From positions 248,001-312,000 of the forward strand of contig NZ_CP041203.1 in the NCBI RefSeq assembly GCF_008033115.1: a stretch of 64,000 bases of DNA, read 5' to 3'. The DNA comes from Cellulomonas sp. Y8 (GTDB lineage: Bacteria > Actinomycetota > Actinomycetes > Actinomycetales > Cellulomonadaceae). Under the pieces are notes generated by a model. It searched no databases and was not told where the DNA came from. It was given only the letters and a program-made list of their open reading frames with translations. Position 1 is the first letter of the stretch, and every line of letters starts with the position of its first letter. This document shows positions 16,011 to 24,814 of this stretch, one piece after another. Position numbers and translations under genes: made by a program.

Positions 16011-18677
16011 CGCACCGCCGGCCCCGGCCGCGTCAGGCGCCTGCGGACCGAGCTGCCCCGCACCGGCCTGCGCGGCACCCGCCGCCTCGAGCCCGGCGAG
16101 CGCGCGCGCCTCCTCCCCCGCGTCGCCCGCCGCGCGCGCCAGCGCGATCGCGCGGTCGAAGCGATCCCGCGCGTCGCCGGCCCGCCCCAGGGCGAGCGCG
16201 ACCGCACCCAGGGCGTTCAGCGCCTCGACCTCGACCAGCCCCGCCCGGATCCGCGCCGCCTGGTCGCGCGCTCCCGCGAGCACCTCCTCGGCGGCGTCGA
16301 GGTCACCCGCCCGGTGCAGCGCTCGCCCCAGCACCGTCCGCGCCTCGGCCTGCGCCTCGACGTCCCCGAGGTCACCGGCCCGCTCGGCCAGGGCGTGCAG
16401 GGCTGGCACGGCGGAGCGGAGCTCGGCGGGGTCGCCGGCCGTGAGCACCAGGCGCTGCTCGTGCAGGGCCGTCCGCAGGCCGAGGTTCGCGTCGCCGAGC
16501 CGGTCCGCAGCCGCGCGCGCCCGGACCACCCGCGCGCGGGCCTCCGCGATCCGCCCGGCGCGCTCCAGCGCCAGCGCCGAGTTGCTCGTCACGACCGCCA
16601 CGTTCAGCACGTCACCGACCCGCTCGGCGAGCGCGAGCGCCAGGTCGTGGCCCGCGAAGGACTCCTCGTGCCGCCCGAGCACCCGCAGCGCGTCGGCGTG
16701 GTTGCCCACCGCGCGCCCCTCGCTGACGACGTCGCCGCCGGTGCGGGCCGCGGCCGCCGCGTCGGCGTACGCGCGCAGGGCCTCGTCGGTGCGCCCGAGC
16801 CGCTTGTAGACGTTCCCGATCCGGTTGAGGGTCTGGCCCGGCCGCGGGTCGTGCCCGGACTCGTGCGCCCGCACCAGCTGGGCCAGCGCCTCGTCGTACC
16901 GGCCGAGGTGCTCGAGCACCCGACCGAGGTCCCGGCCCGCGCGGCTCCGGCCGGCCGGGTCGGCGGACGCGGCGGCCGCGCCGTGCAGCACCAGCGCGTC
17001 GGCGTAGTGGCCGGCGGTGTCCAGGTACGCCGCCAGCAGCCCGGAGAGCTCGCCCAGCGGAGCCGCGATCCCGAGCTCCGCGCACCGCACGCCCGCGGCC
17101 ACCGCCGCCGGGCGGAGCGCGTCGAGCCGCTCGCGGGCGACGGCCGGCGACGCGGCCGCGGGCGGGGAGCCGAGCGCCAGGTCGTGGTGCGGCGCGACGA
17201 CGGCGACCAGCGGGCGGGCCACCTCCACGACCCCGGCGACCAACCGCTCCACGGCGGACCGGCGCGCGCTGACCGGCTCCTCGTCCTGGGCGGCGTCCTG
17301 CGCGTACCGCCGCACGAGCGCGTGCGCCGTCGAGCGGCCGCCCGGCGCCGGCAGCACCAGGTGCGCGTCCTCCAGCACCGCGAGCGCCCGGCGCACGCTC
17401 GGCGTATCCAGGCCCGCGAGCACGGCGAGCCAGGCGGACGACAGCGGCGCGTCCAGCAGCGCGAGCCGGCGCAGCACGAGCGCCTGCTCCGGGTCGAGCG
17501 CGCGGTATGCCGCGTCGAGGGCCGGCAGGGCGTGCGACGACTGCGCCACCCGGTGCACCTGGTCCGCGAGCGACCACGACGGGCGCTCGGCGACCTGGCC
17601 CGCCGCCACCGTCAGCGCGACGGGGAGGTGCCCGCAAGCCGCGGCGAGCGCGGCGGCGGCCTCGGGCTCGGCGGCGACCCGCTCGGGGCCCACCAGGTCG
17701 CCGAGCATCGCGACGGCCGCGTCCGGGGCCAGCGGGGCGAGTCGGACGGTGCGCGCGCCGGCGACCGGGAGAGCGCGGCGGGCGGTGACCAGCAGGGACC
17801 ATCCGGGGGCGGCCTCGGCGAGGGCGCGCGCGACGGCGACGGGGCGGTCGGGGTCGTCCACGTCGAGCAGGACGAGGAGGCCGGGGGCGCGGGACGTCCC
17901 CGGGGCGGAGGACGCCGCGGGCGGCGTCGCGGGCAGGGCCGTCGCCACGAGATCCGGGTCGAGGTCGCCCGGGCCGAGCAGGACCGGCGCCGCCCCGCGG
18001 GCCCGGTGTGTGCGGGCGACCGCCTCGGCGAGCGCGGTGAGGCCGGAGCCGGGGACGCCGGTGAGCACGGCGACCCGGGCGGGGTCGGGTCCGGCGTCCG
18101 CGCCGGGGTCGACGTCCGCACCCGAGTCCGCGGCTGCACCCGCGTCGGGGGCCCCGGGCGCACCGGCCTCCGCGCCCGCACCGGCCGCCGCGGCGGCGCC
18201 CGACGCCCAGGCCAGCAGCTCCGCGAGCTCGGCGTCCCGCCCGCGCAGCACGGGCGCCGGTGCCGCGTCGTCGGGCGCGCGCAGCAGCCCGGTACCCGCC
18301 GCAGCGCCGTCCGGCGCGTCGCCCGCCCCCGCCGCTGTCCCGTCCCCGCCGGCCCGCGTCGCCGCGAGCGCCGTCGCCACCGCCGCGTGGGCCGCCCGCC
18401 ACCGGGCCGCGTCCTCGGCGGTGCCACCCAGCGCGCGCACCAGGTCGGCGACCAGCTCGACGTCCAGGCGCGCCCGCCCGTCCCGGAACGCGTCGTAGAC
18501 CGTCACCCGGCCGGGGCGCCGCTCCGGCCCGGGCACCCCGCGCGCGGCGCGGACGGCGTCGACGCGGCGGACCAGGTCGGCGTAGGACGGCGAGCCGGCG
18601 GCGGCGCGGAGCGCGCGCAAGCGGCCGGTGAGGTCGTCCCAGCGGACCGGGTGCGGCGGCGGGGCGACGTCGGGCAC
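15548..18677 (-). CDS. HTH / STAND NTPase / TPR regulator running into a GNAT domain (frameshifted)
   Basis: This is a very large regulatory protein, about 1042 residues if one extra T (minus strand, run at 15957-15959) is discounted. As written, the frame shifts and ends at 15354. Parts: an N-terminal helical DNA-binding-like domain (~1-100); an NB-ARC/STAND ATPase region (~150-480); helical TPR-like repeats (~490-880; GHDPRPGQTLNRIGNVYKRL, DALRVLGRHEESFAGHDLAL); then a GNAT domain from ~890. The P-loop near residue 207 reads GVPGSGLT, lacking the Lys of GxxxxGK[T/S], so ATP binding is doubtful. Walker B-like LLVLLDVDD is present. No start codon is evident at the GNAT boundary, so this may be a real fusion (inference). 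The target genes are unknown. Confidence 0.65.
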
Positions 18678-18864
18678 CGCCCCAGGCTAGCCACCCCGCG
18701 CGAGCCGCCGTCGCCCCGTCCGCGGTCCGGGCGCTGGTCCAGGCGGGTCCGGCGCGGCGTTCGGGTTCGTTCGGGAGCGCTGCGCCGGTGCCCGCTCGCC
18801 GGGTGCGATGGGCCTCCCCCGCGCCGTGGCCGCACGGCGCGCCCTTCCCGAGGAGCCGCACCCG

Positions 18865-19623
18865 ATGGGCCTGTTCGACAAGATCAAGGCGATGTTCGCG
18901 ACCGAGTTCACCGTGCTGGAGGGCGCCCCCGCCCTCACGCCGGAGCAGGACCGCGCGCTCGCGCTCGGCGCGGTCTACGCCGCCGAGGGGCACCTGCCGA
19001 TCAACGCGCCCACGATGGAGGCCGATCCGCGCACCGCGCAGAAGCTGCTGTCCGGCGCCTGGGACGTGCACGGACCGGACGACGTCGACGGCGCGTACGG
19101 GTACCTGCTGCACCAGGGCCACCGCGGGTACTACGCGCTCGTCGCGCCGCGGGTCGACGAGGTGTTCGCCGCGCGCGGCGGCCGGACGCTGCAGGACGAG
19201 CACCAGGCCCGGATCGCGCAGGAGGCCGCCGAGCGCGGGCTGGACCCCGAGCGCGCCCGTCGCTGGTACGTGGGCTGGACCGGTGCGGCGGTCGCCGGCG
19301 GGCACGCGGCGCTCCCGGACCCGCTGCCCGCGAGCATCGTCGCGTGGGACGCGGCGCGGGTCGTGCACCTCAGCCGGCTGCTGCTGGACGCCGGGCTGGT
19401 CACCCCCGACCGGGCGTGGGACGCGATGGGCGAGGCAGTGGGGCTGGCGCGGCCGGCGTACCGCGGCTGGGAGGAGTTCGGCCGGGCGTTCGTCGTCGGG
19501 CGCGCGTTCTGGACGGCCGGCACGAGCCGGAACCCGGTCGACGGCGACATCGGGAAGTTCGACGGCGCGGTCGACGACCTGCTGAAGGTCGACGGCTCCC
19601 CGTGGCTGCGGCTCGCGTACTGA
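18865..19623 (+). CDS. DUF1266 domain protein
   Basis: Protein of 252 residues matching the DUF1266 (YbeU/YbeR-like) pattern. It has an N-terminal LTPEQDRALALGAVYAA, then a C-terminal helical block with WDAARVVHLSRLLLDAGLV, AWDAMGEAVGLARPAYRGW and the typical ending EEFGRAFVVGRAFW. The biochemical role of this family is not known. It is Asp/Glu-rich with no signal peptide. The ATG at 18865 (MGLFDKIKAMFA) is preferred; the in-frame start at 18808 adds an unlikely Arg/Pro-rich extension. Divergent from the STAND/TPR gene across ~190 bases, and followed by a small membrane protein on the same strand. Confidence 0.75.
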   Translation: MGLFDKIKAMFATEFTVLEGAPALTPEQDRALALGAVYAAEGHLPINAPTMEADPRTAQKLLSGAWDVHGPDDVDGAYGYLLHQGHRGYYALVAPRVDEVFAARGGRTLQDEHQARIAQEAAERGLDPERARRWYVGWTGAAVAGGHAALPDPLPASIVAWDAARVVHLSRLLLDAGLVTPDRAWDAMGEAVGLARPAYRGWEEFGRAFVVGRAFWTAGTSRNPVDGDIGKFDGAVDDLLKVDGSPWLRLAY

Positions 19624-19630
19624 GCCGGCC

Positions 19631-19771
19631 GTGCCGCACCGCACGGGCTGGGTCGGCCTGGTCCTGATGCTGCTGCTGGTGGCCGCCGGGATGGTCGTCG
19701 TCGCCGTCTGGGGCGACGACCTGCGGCCCGCGGTGCACGCCTTCCTGCAGAACGTCGCCCGCCGCCTGTGA
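19631..19771 (+). CDS. Small single-span membrane protein, 46 residues
   Basis: GTG-started frame of 46 residues, seven bases after the DUF1266 stop. It contains one clear transmembrane helix (WVGLVLMLLLVAAGMVVVAV), then a charged/helical tail ending NVARRL. Position, spacing and the clean hydrophobic segment support a real small gene, possibly co-transcribed with the DUF1266 gene. I know of no function. Mini-proteins of this form are common in actinobacterial genomes but poorly annotated. Confidence 0.5.
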   Translation: MPHRTGWVGLVLMLLLVAAGMVVVAVWGDDLRPAVHAFLQNVARRL

Positions 19772-19832
19772 GCAGCCTGAGACGCCGGCACCGCCGGGCG
19801 GACCGGACGCCCGGCGGCGCCTACGATCAGGT

Positions 19833-20261
19833 GTGAGCAGGCGGACCCCACCACCGGCGCAGAGCGTCACCAGCGCCCCCGAGCCCCTCGGCGCCGACCA
19901 GGCGCGCCGGGCCCGCCGCTACCTGATCCAGATGGGCATCCGGGTGGTGTGCTTCGTGGTCGCCGTGCTGACCTGGTCCCGCGTCCCGCTGTGGGTCAGC
20001 CTCGTGCTCATCGTCGGGGCCGTCGTGCTGCCGTACATCGCCGTGCTGTTCGCCAACGCCGGCCGCGAGCGCCGCGACGACGCGCCCCCGGGGTACCTGC
20101 CGCACCTGCTCGACGCGGCGCCGACCGCGCGGCCGGTGGCACCCGCGCCGCCCCCGGCGCCCGGGTCGGCCCAGGCCGACGAGCCGTGGCGCGCCGGCGA
20201 CCGGCCGGCCGGGCACGACGCCGCGGCGGACGACGACGACACCCGCGGAGGCACCCGATGA
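19833..20261 (+). CDS. DUF3099 membrane protein
   Basis: Protein of 142 residues with two transmembrane helices (IRVVCFVVAVLTW and VSLVLIVGAVVLPYIAVLFA) and the family marks RRYLIQMGIRVVCF and ANAGRE, recognised from actinobacterial DUF3099 proteins. The C-terminal third is Pro/Ala-rich, then acidic (AADDDD). The function is unknown. Its stop overlaps the start of the next gene (ATGA), and with the downstream SURF1 gene it forms a three-gene operon. The start is GTG at 19833. Confidence 0.82.
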   Translation: MSRRTPPPAQSVTSAPEPLGADQARRARRYLIQMGIRVVCFVVAVLTWSRVPLWVSLVLIVGAVVLPYIAVLFANAGRERRDDAPPGYLPHLLDAAPTARPVAPAPPPAPGSAQADEPWRAGDRPAGHDAAADDDDTRGGTR

Positions 20262-20560
20262 CCGCGCCCACCCCCGACGCCGTCGGCGAGGACCTCGTGT
20301 GCAGCGCCCGCGGCTGCCGCGCCGACGCGTCCTGGGGCGTGCTGTGGAACAACCCGCGCCTGCACACGCCGGAGCGCCGCAAGGTGTGGCTCGCGTGCGA
20401 CGAGCACCGGGAGCACCTCGAGGAGTACCTGCGGGTGCGCGCCTTCTACGCCGACACGGTGCCGGTCGCGGACCTGCCGCGGATCGAGCTCGGCGAGCGC
20501 CCGGGGCTGCCCGGGCTGCCGGGCCTGGGCGGTCTGCCCGGGGCCCCGGGGTCGCGATGA
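20258..20560 (+). CDS. Small conserved actinobacterial protein with Cys/His pairs
   Basis: Protein of 100 residues with CSARGCRADASWGVLWNNPR, then KVWLACDEHREHLEEYL. Two Cys in CxxxxC and a CDEH segment suggest a metal-binding, treble-clef-like fold (inference). Similar small proteins sit beside SURF1 in other actinobacteria and are sometimes labelled acetone carboxylase, a name that the sequence does not support. The last ~20 residues are a Gly/Leu/Pro repeat (GLPGLPGLGGLPG). It overlaps both neighbours by four bases (ATGA), so translation is coupled. The context suggests a role linked to cytochrome oxidase assembly (weak inference). Confidence 0.78.
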   Translation: MTAPTPDAVGEDLVCSARGCRADASWGVLWNNPRLHTPERRKVWLACDEHREHLEEYLRVRAFYADTVPVADLPRIELGERPGLPGLPGLGGLPGAPGSR

Positions 20561-21429
20561 GGCTGCTGCACGGCAACCCCGCGGCCCGGCGCGCCGTCGG
20601 GCTGGTGCTGCTCGCCGTCGCCGTGTCGGTCGCGTGCGTGTTCCTCGGCCGCTGGCAGTGGCACCGGCACGTGGCCCGGGACGCCGCCATCCGGCTGGTC
20701 GAGCAGAACTACTCCGCCGACCCGGTCCCGCTCGACGCGCTGCTTCCGGAGCCCGGCGCGGAGCTGGACCCGGGCGACGTCTGGCGGCAGGCGACGGTCA
20801 CCGGCACCTACGACGCCGACGCCGCGGTGCTGCTGCGCAACCGCCCCGTGAACAGCCAGCCCGGCTTCCACGTCCTCGTGCCGCTGGTGCAGGCGGACGG
20901 GTCGGTGCTCGTCGTCGACCGCGGGTGGGTGGCCTGGGACGACGACGCGAGCGGCGAGGTCGCCGTGCCGGCCCCGCCGTCCGGCCAGGTCGAGGTCACC
21001 GTGCACCTGCGCCGGGACGAGGCCGCCGACCCGCGGTCCGCGCCGGCCGGGCAGGTGCAGGCGATCAACGTGGGCCAGGTGCTGGCGGCCGGCGGCTCGG
21101 ACGCCGCGTCCTACGGCGGGTACGGCGGTCTGGTCGACGAGACGCCCGCCCCGGCGGTCGCGCTCGGGCGGCTCCCCGCGCCGAGCACCGACCCGGGGTC
21201 GCACCTGTCGTACGCGTTCCAGTGGTGGACGTTCTCGGTGGGGTCGCTGGCGGCGTTCGGCTGGCTGGCCCGGCGCGAGCTGCTCGAGGGCGCCGAGGCG
21301 GCGGCCGGGGGCGACGCGCCGGACGGCGACGGCACGCCGCGCCCTGCGCGCCCGGCGCCCGCGTCGCGCCGCCGGCGCACCTCGGACGAGGAGACCGAGG
21401 ACGCCCTGATCGACTCCCAGCTCGGCTGA
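20557..21429 (+). CDS. SURF1 family cytochrome oxidase assembly protein
   Basis: SURF1-like membrane protein of 290 residues. SURF1 helps haem a insertion or assembly of the aa3-type cytochrome c oxidase. There are two transmembrane helices, near the N-terminus (AVGLVLLAVAVSVACVFLGRWQWHRH) and near residue 220 (YAFQWWTFSVGSLAAFGWLA), with an extracytoplasmic domain between. Family marks are GRWQWHRH, NSQPGFHVLVPL and VVDRGWV. The C-terminus is a low-complexity Pro/Arg-rich tail ending in an acidic stretch. It is the last gene of the DUF3099 operon, and a palindrome lies 12 bases beyond its stop. CtaA (haem A synthase) is encoded 15 kb away. Confidence 0.9.
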   Translation: MRLLHGNPAARRAVGLVLLAVAVSVACVFLGRWQWHRHVARDAAIRLVEQNYSADPVPLDALLPEPGAELDPGDVWRQATVTGTYDADAAVLLRNRPVNSQPGFHVLVPLVQADGSVLVVDRGWVAWDDDASGEVAVPAPPSGQVEVTVHLRRDEAADPRSAPAGQVQAINVGQVLAAGGSDAASYGGYGGLVDETPAPAVALGRLPAPSTDPGSHLSYAFQWWTFSVGSLAAFGWLARRELLEGAEAAAGGDAPDGDGTPRPARPAPASRRRRTSDEETEDALIDSQLG

Positions 21430-21440
21430 CCGGGCCGGGG

Positions 21441-21497
21441 CGAGTGGAAGGTTCTGCCCGACACGCCGTGAGCGTGTCGGGCACGACGTTCCACTCG
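21441..21497. repeat. Palindromic repeat, copy 2 (imperfect, between convergent genes)
   Basis: Arms of about 25 bases starting CGAGTGGAAGGTT pair with three mismatches across a short loop. The site is wholly between the stop of SURF1 (21429, plus) and of the ABC-F gene (21514, minus), so it can act as a bidirectional terminator. It is related to the copies at 15465 and 47523. Confidence 0.8.
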
Positions 21498-21513
21498 ACG
21501 TCCCCGGGGGCAG

Positions 21514-23112
21514 TCAGGCCAGGGTGACCAGGTCCAGGTAGGACGGGTTCCACAGGTCCTCGTCGCCGTCGGGCAGCAGCACGACCCGCTCCGGGTTCAG
21601 CGCCTCGACGGCCCCCTCGTCGTGGCTCACCAGCACGACCGCGCCGGTGTACCCCCGCAGCGCCGCCAGGATCTCCTCGCGGCTGGCCGGGTCGAGGTTG
21701 TTGGTCGGCTCGTCGAGCAGCAGCACGTTCGCCGCCGACACGACCAGGGCCGCGAGCGCCAGCCGGGTCTTCTCGCCGCCGGACAGCACCTTGGCGGGCT
21801 TGTCGGCGTCGTCGCCCGAGAACAGGAACGAGCCCAGCACCGACCGCACCTGGGTGTCGGTCAGGTCGGGCGCCGACGAGCGCAGGTTCTCGACGACCGT
21901 GCGGTCCATGTCGAGCGTCTCGTGCTCCTGGGCGTAGTACCCGAGCTTGAGGCCGTGCCCCGGCCTCACCTCGCCGGTGTCCGACTCCTGCAGCCCCGCG
22001 AGCATCCGCAGCAGCGTGGTCTTGCCCGCGCCGTTGAGCCCGAGCACGACGACGCGCGAGCCCCGGTCGATCGCCAGGTCGACGCCGGCGAACACCTCCT
22101 GCGAGCCGTACGACTTCGACAGGTCGGACGCCGTCAGCGGGGTGCGCCCGCACGCGGCGGGCTCGGGGAACCGCAGCTTCGCGACCTTGTCGGACGCCCG
22201 GACCTCGTCGAGGCCGGACAGCATCCGCTCGGCGCGGCGGGCCATGTTCTGCGCGGCGACCGCCTTGGTGGCCTTCGCGCGCATCTTGTCGGCCTGGGCC
22301 AGCAGCGCGCCGGCCTTCTTCTCCGCGTTGGCGCGCTCGCGGCGGCGGCGCTTCTCGTCCGTCTCGCGCTGGAGCACGTAGGCGTCCCAGCCGAGGTTGT
22401 ACTGGTCGAGCTCGCCGCGGTTGGCGTCGAGGTGGAACACCTTGTTGACGGTGGCGCGCAGCAGCTCGACGTCGTGGCTGATGACCACGAAGCCGCCCGG
22501 GTAGGTCTTGAGGTAGTCGCGCAGCCAGGCGATCGAGTCCGCGTCGAGGTGGTTCGTCGGCTCGTCGAGCAGCAGCGTGTCGTTGCCCGAGAACAGGATG
22601 CGCGCGAGCTCGACGCGGCGGCGCTGGCCGCCGGACAGGGTGCTCAGCGGCTGGCCGAGGACGCGGTCGTCCAGGCCGAGGTTAGCGGTGATCCGGTGCG
22701 CCTCGCTCTCGGCGGCGTACCCACCGCCGGCGGTGAACCGGGCCTCGAGCTTCGGGTACCGCTCCATGGCCGCCTCGCGCACCGCGTCGTCCGTGGACGC
22801 CATCAGGCCCTCGGTCTCGCGCATCTGCTCGATGATCCGGTCGAGGCCGCGCGCCGACAGCACCCGGGACATCGCGAGGTCGGACAGCTCGCCCGACCGC
22901 GGGTCCTGCGGGAGGTAGCCGATGTCGCCGCTGCGGGAGATCTGCCCGCCGGTCGGCTGGGTCTCCCCCGCCAGCGTCTTGGTCAGCGTGGTCTTGCCGG
23001 CGCCGTTGCGGCCGACGAGGCCGATCCGGTCGCCGGGCGCCACCCGGAAGGTCGCCTCGGACAGCAGCACGCGGGCACCCACGCGCAGCTCCACGCCCTG
23101 AACGGTGATCAC
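21514..23112 (-). CDS. ABC-F family ATPase (ribosome-associated type)
   Basis: Soluble protein of 532 residues with two ABC domains and no membrane segments. Domain 1 has GRNGAGKTT, LSGGQRRRVELARIL and LLLDEPTNHLD; domain 2 has GLNGAGKTT, LSGGEKTRLALAALV and LLLDEPTNNLD. Between them is a charged linker (RRRRERANAEKKAGALLAQA) of the kind that reaches the ribosomal P-site tRNA. ABC-F proteins act in translation or ribosome-targeting antibiotic resistance; no evidence here decides between them. The GTG at 23112 (VITVQGVELRVG) is the only start that places the first beta strand correctly. Confidence 0.9.
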   Translation of the reverse strand: MITVQGVELRVGARVLLSEATFRVAPGDRIGLVGRNGAGKTTLTKTLAGETQPTGGQISRSGDIGYLPQDPRSGELSDLAMSRVLSARGLDRIIEQMRETEGLMASTDDAVREAAMERYPKLEARFTAGGGYAAESEAHRITANLGLDDRVLGQPLSTLSGGQRRRVELARILFSGNDTLLLDEPTNHLDADSIAWLRDYLKTYPGGFVVISHDVELLRATVNKVFHLDANRGELDQYNLGWDAYVLQRETDEKRRRRERANAEKKAGALLAQADKMRAKATKAVAAQNMARRAERMLSGLDEVRASDKVAKLRFPEPAACGRTPLTASDLSKSYGSQEVFAGVDLAIDRGSRVVVLGLNGAGKTTLLRMLAGLQESDTGEVRPGHGLKLGYYAQEHETLDMDRTVVENLRSSAPDLTDTQVRSVLGSFLFSGDDADKPAKVLSGGEKTRLALAALVVSAANVLLLDEPTNNLDPASREEILAALRGYTGAVVLVSHDEGAVEALNPERVVLLPDGDEDLWNPSYLDLVTLA

Positions 23113-23441
23113 TTCGGTTGTCCCTGCTCCCTCTCGCCGTGCACGCCCGCGGTCGATGCCGCGCGCCCCGTCGCGGGCCGGCACAAACGCCGCCCATCCT
23201 ACGAGTCCCAGCGCCCCGGACCCGACCGGAATTCCGTGGGCTCCCCCACGTCGCTCGCCCTCGCCGGCCGCGAGCCCGCGCGCGTGCCGCCCGCCCGGGG
23301 TGCGGAACCCGACAGGCGCCGCGCGGCAGCGTTGGACACCCCCGCACGACCCCGGCCGCGCGCGCCGCACTAGCGTGGCTCGCGGCGACCGGCCCTCCGC
23401 GGACGGCGCCGCCCCAGCCGACCGCACCCCCGCGAGGTCCG
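23113..23441. other. Intergenic region between ABC-F and bioY
   Basis: A 329-base region between divergent genes that must carry both promoters. A plus-strand frame runs through it into bioY, but its predicted sequence is Arg/Pro-rich and looks non-coding. I see no clear BirA/BioR operator or riboswitch. Confidence 0.5.
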
Positions 23442-24098
23442 ATGTCCGAGCACCGCCCCGAGGTCGCCCCCGCGGCCGACGCCGCCGCGCACGCCGGCCC
23501 TGCGCCCGCCGCCGCGGCCGCCCCGGCCCCCGTGGCCCGCACCTCGGTCGCCACCGACGTCGCGCTGATCGCCACGTTCGCCGCGTTCGTCGCCGTGTGC
23601 GCGGTCCTGCCCGCCATCCCGACCGGTGGGGCCGTGCCGATCACCCTGCAGACCTTCGGCGTCGCGCTCACCGGCCTGGTGCTCGGCCCGCGTCGCGGCG
23701 CCCTCGCGCTGCTGCTGTACGTCGCCGTCGGCCTGGCGGGCGTCCCGGTGCTGTCCGGCGCGACCGGGGGGCTCGGCGTGCTGGCGTCGCCGTCGGCCGG
23801 CTACCTGCTCGCGTTCCCCGCGGCCGCGGCGATCGCCGGCGGGTTCGGGTTGCTGGCGCGCCGCGCGCCCGGCCGGTGGCGGGTCCCGGCGCTGCTCGGC
23901 GCGGCGACCGCCGGCTCGCTGCTGGTGATCCACCCGCTCGGTATCGCGGTCATGGGCTGGCGGCTGGGCCTGTCCGCGTCCGAGGCGGTCGCCGCCGGCG
24001 CCGTCTTCCTGCCCGGCGACCTGATCAAGAACGCGCTCGCCGCCGTGGTCGCCGCGGCCGCGCTCCGCGCCTTCCCGGACCTGCTGCGCGGCCGGTGA
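23442..24098 (+). CDS. bioY: Biotin ECF transporter S component
   Basis: BioY, the biotin-binding membrane subunit of an energy-coupling-factor importer, 218 residues. The first ~35 residues are an Ala/Pro-rich cytoplasmic extension. Six hydrophobic segments follow (VALIATFAAFVAVCAVLPAI to LIKNALAAVVAAAA). BioY hallmarks include PITLQTFGVALTGLVLGPRRG, GLAGVPVLSGATGGLG, SPSAGYLLAFP and FLPGDLIKN. The ATG at 23442 is placed before the extension; a shorter form is possible. The stop overlaps the bioM start (GTGA), and bioY-bioM-bioN form one operon. Confidence 0.94.
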   Translation: MSEHRPEVAPAADAAAHAGPAPAAAAAPAPVARTSVATDVALIATFAAFVAVCAVLPAIPTGGAVPITLQTFGVALTGLVLGPRRGALALLLYVAVGLAGVPVLSGATGGLGVLASPSAGYLLAFPAAAAIAGGFGLLARRAPGRWRVPALLGAATAGSLLVIHPLGIAVMGWRLGLSASEAVAAGAVFLPGDLIKNALAAVVAAAALRAFPDLLRGR

Positions 24099-24814
24099 TC
24101 GAGCTCGACGGCGCGGTCGTCACGGCGTACTCCCCGGGCGAGGCGCGCCGCGGGGCCGAGCGGGTCGTCACCCTGCTGGGCCCGGTCACGGCGACGCTCA
24201 CGGAGCGCCGCATCGCCGTCGTCGGCGCGAACGGCTCGGGCAAGTCGACGCTCGCCCGGCTGCTGAACGGCCTGACGCTGCCGTCGGCGGGCTCGGTGCG
24301 GGTCGACGGCCTCGACACGGCGCGCGACGGCGCCGCGGTGCGCCGCCGGGTCGGCTTCCTGTTCACCGACCCCGACGCCCAGGTCGTGATGCCGACGCCC
24401 GTCGAGGACGTCGCCCTGTCCCTGCGCCGCCTCGGCGTCCCCGGCCGCGAGCGGGACGCCCGCGCCCGGGAGGCGCTGGACCGCGTGGGACTGGCGTCCC
24501 GCGCCGACCTGCCCGTCCGTGCGCTGTCCGGCGGCCAGCGGCAGCTGCTCGCGCTGGCCGCGGTGCTCGCCACCGAGCCCGCGGTGCTGGTCTGCGACGA
24601 GCCCACCACGCTGCTCGACCTGCGCTGGCGCCGCGTCGTCGACGGCCTGCTCGCCGACCTCCCCCAGCAGGTGGTCCAGGTGACGCACGACCTCGACGCG
24701 GCGGCGCGGGCCGACCGGGTGCTGGTCGTCGACGGCGGCCGCGTGGCGCACGACGGCGCGCCCGGGCCCGCCCTCGACGCGTACCGCGCGCTGATGGCGG
24801 TCGAGCCCGCGTGA
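24095..24814 (+). CDS. bioM: Biotin ECF transporter ATPase
   Basis: Energy-coupling ATPase of the biotin importer, 239 residues. Walker A is GANGSGKST, signature LSGGQRQLLALAAVLA, Walker B VLVCDEPTTLLD, H-loop VTHDLDAAARADRV. The Q-loop region LFTDPDAQVVMPTPVEDVAL is the usual ECF A-component sequence. The GTG start overlaps bioY by four bases, and the stop overlaps bioN (GTGA), so all three subunits are translationally coupled in near-equal amounts. Confidence 0.93.
   Translation: MIELDGAVVTAYSPGEARRGAERVVTLLGPVTATLTERRIAVVGANGSGKSTLARLLNGLTLPSAGSVRVDGLDTARDGAAVRRRVGFLFTDPDAQVVMPTPVEDVALSLRRLGVPGRERDARAREALDRVGLASRADLPVRALSGGQRQLLALAAVLATEPAVLVCDEPTTLLDLRWRRVVDGLLADLPQQVVQVTHDLDAAARADRVLVVDGGRVAHDGAPGPALDAYRALMAVEPA

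Noticed and set aside
20299..21429. In-frame extension of SURF1 upstream to 20299
   Set aside because: The ATG at 20557, overlapping the previous stop, directly precedes the first membrane helix; the extension is antisense-like and Arg/Gly-rich.
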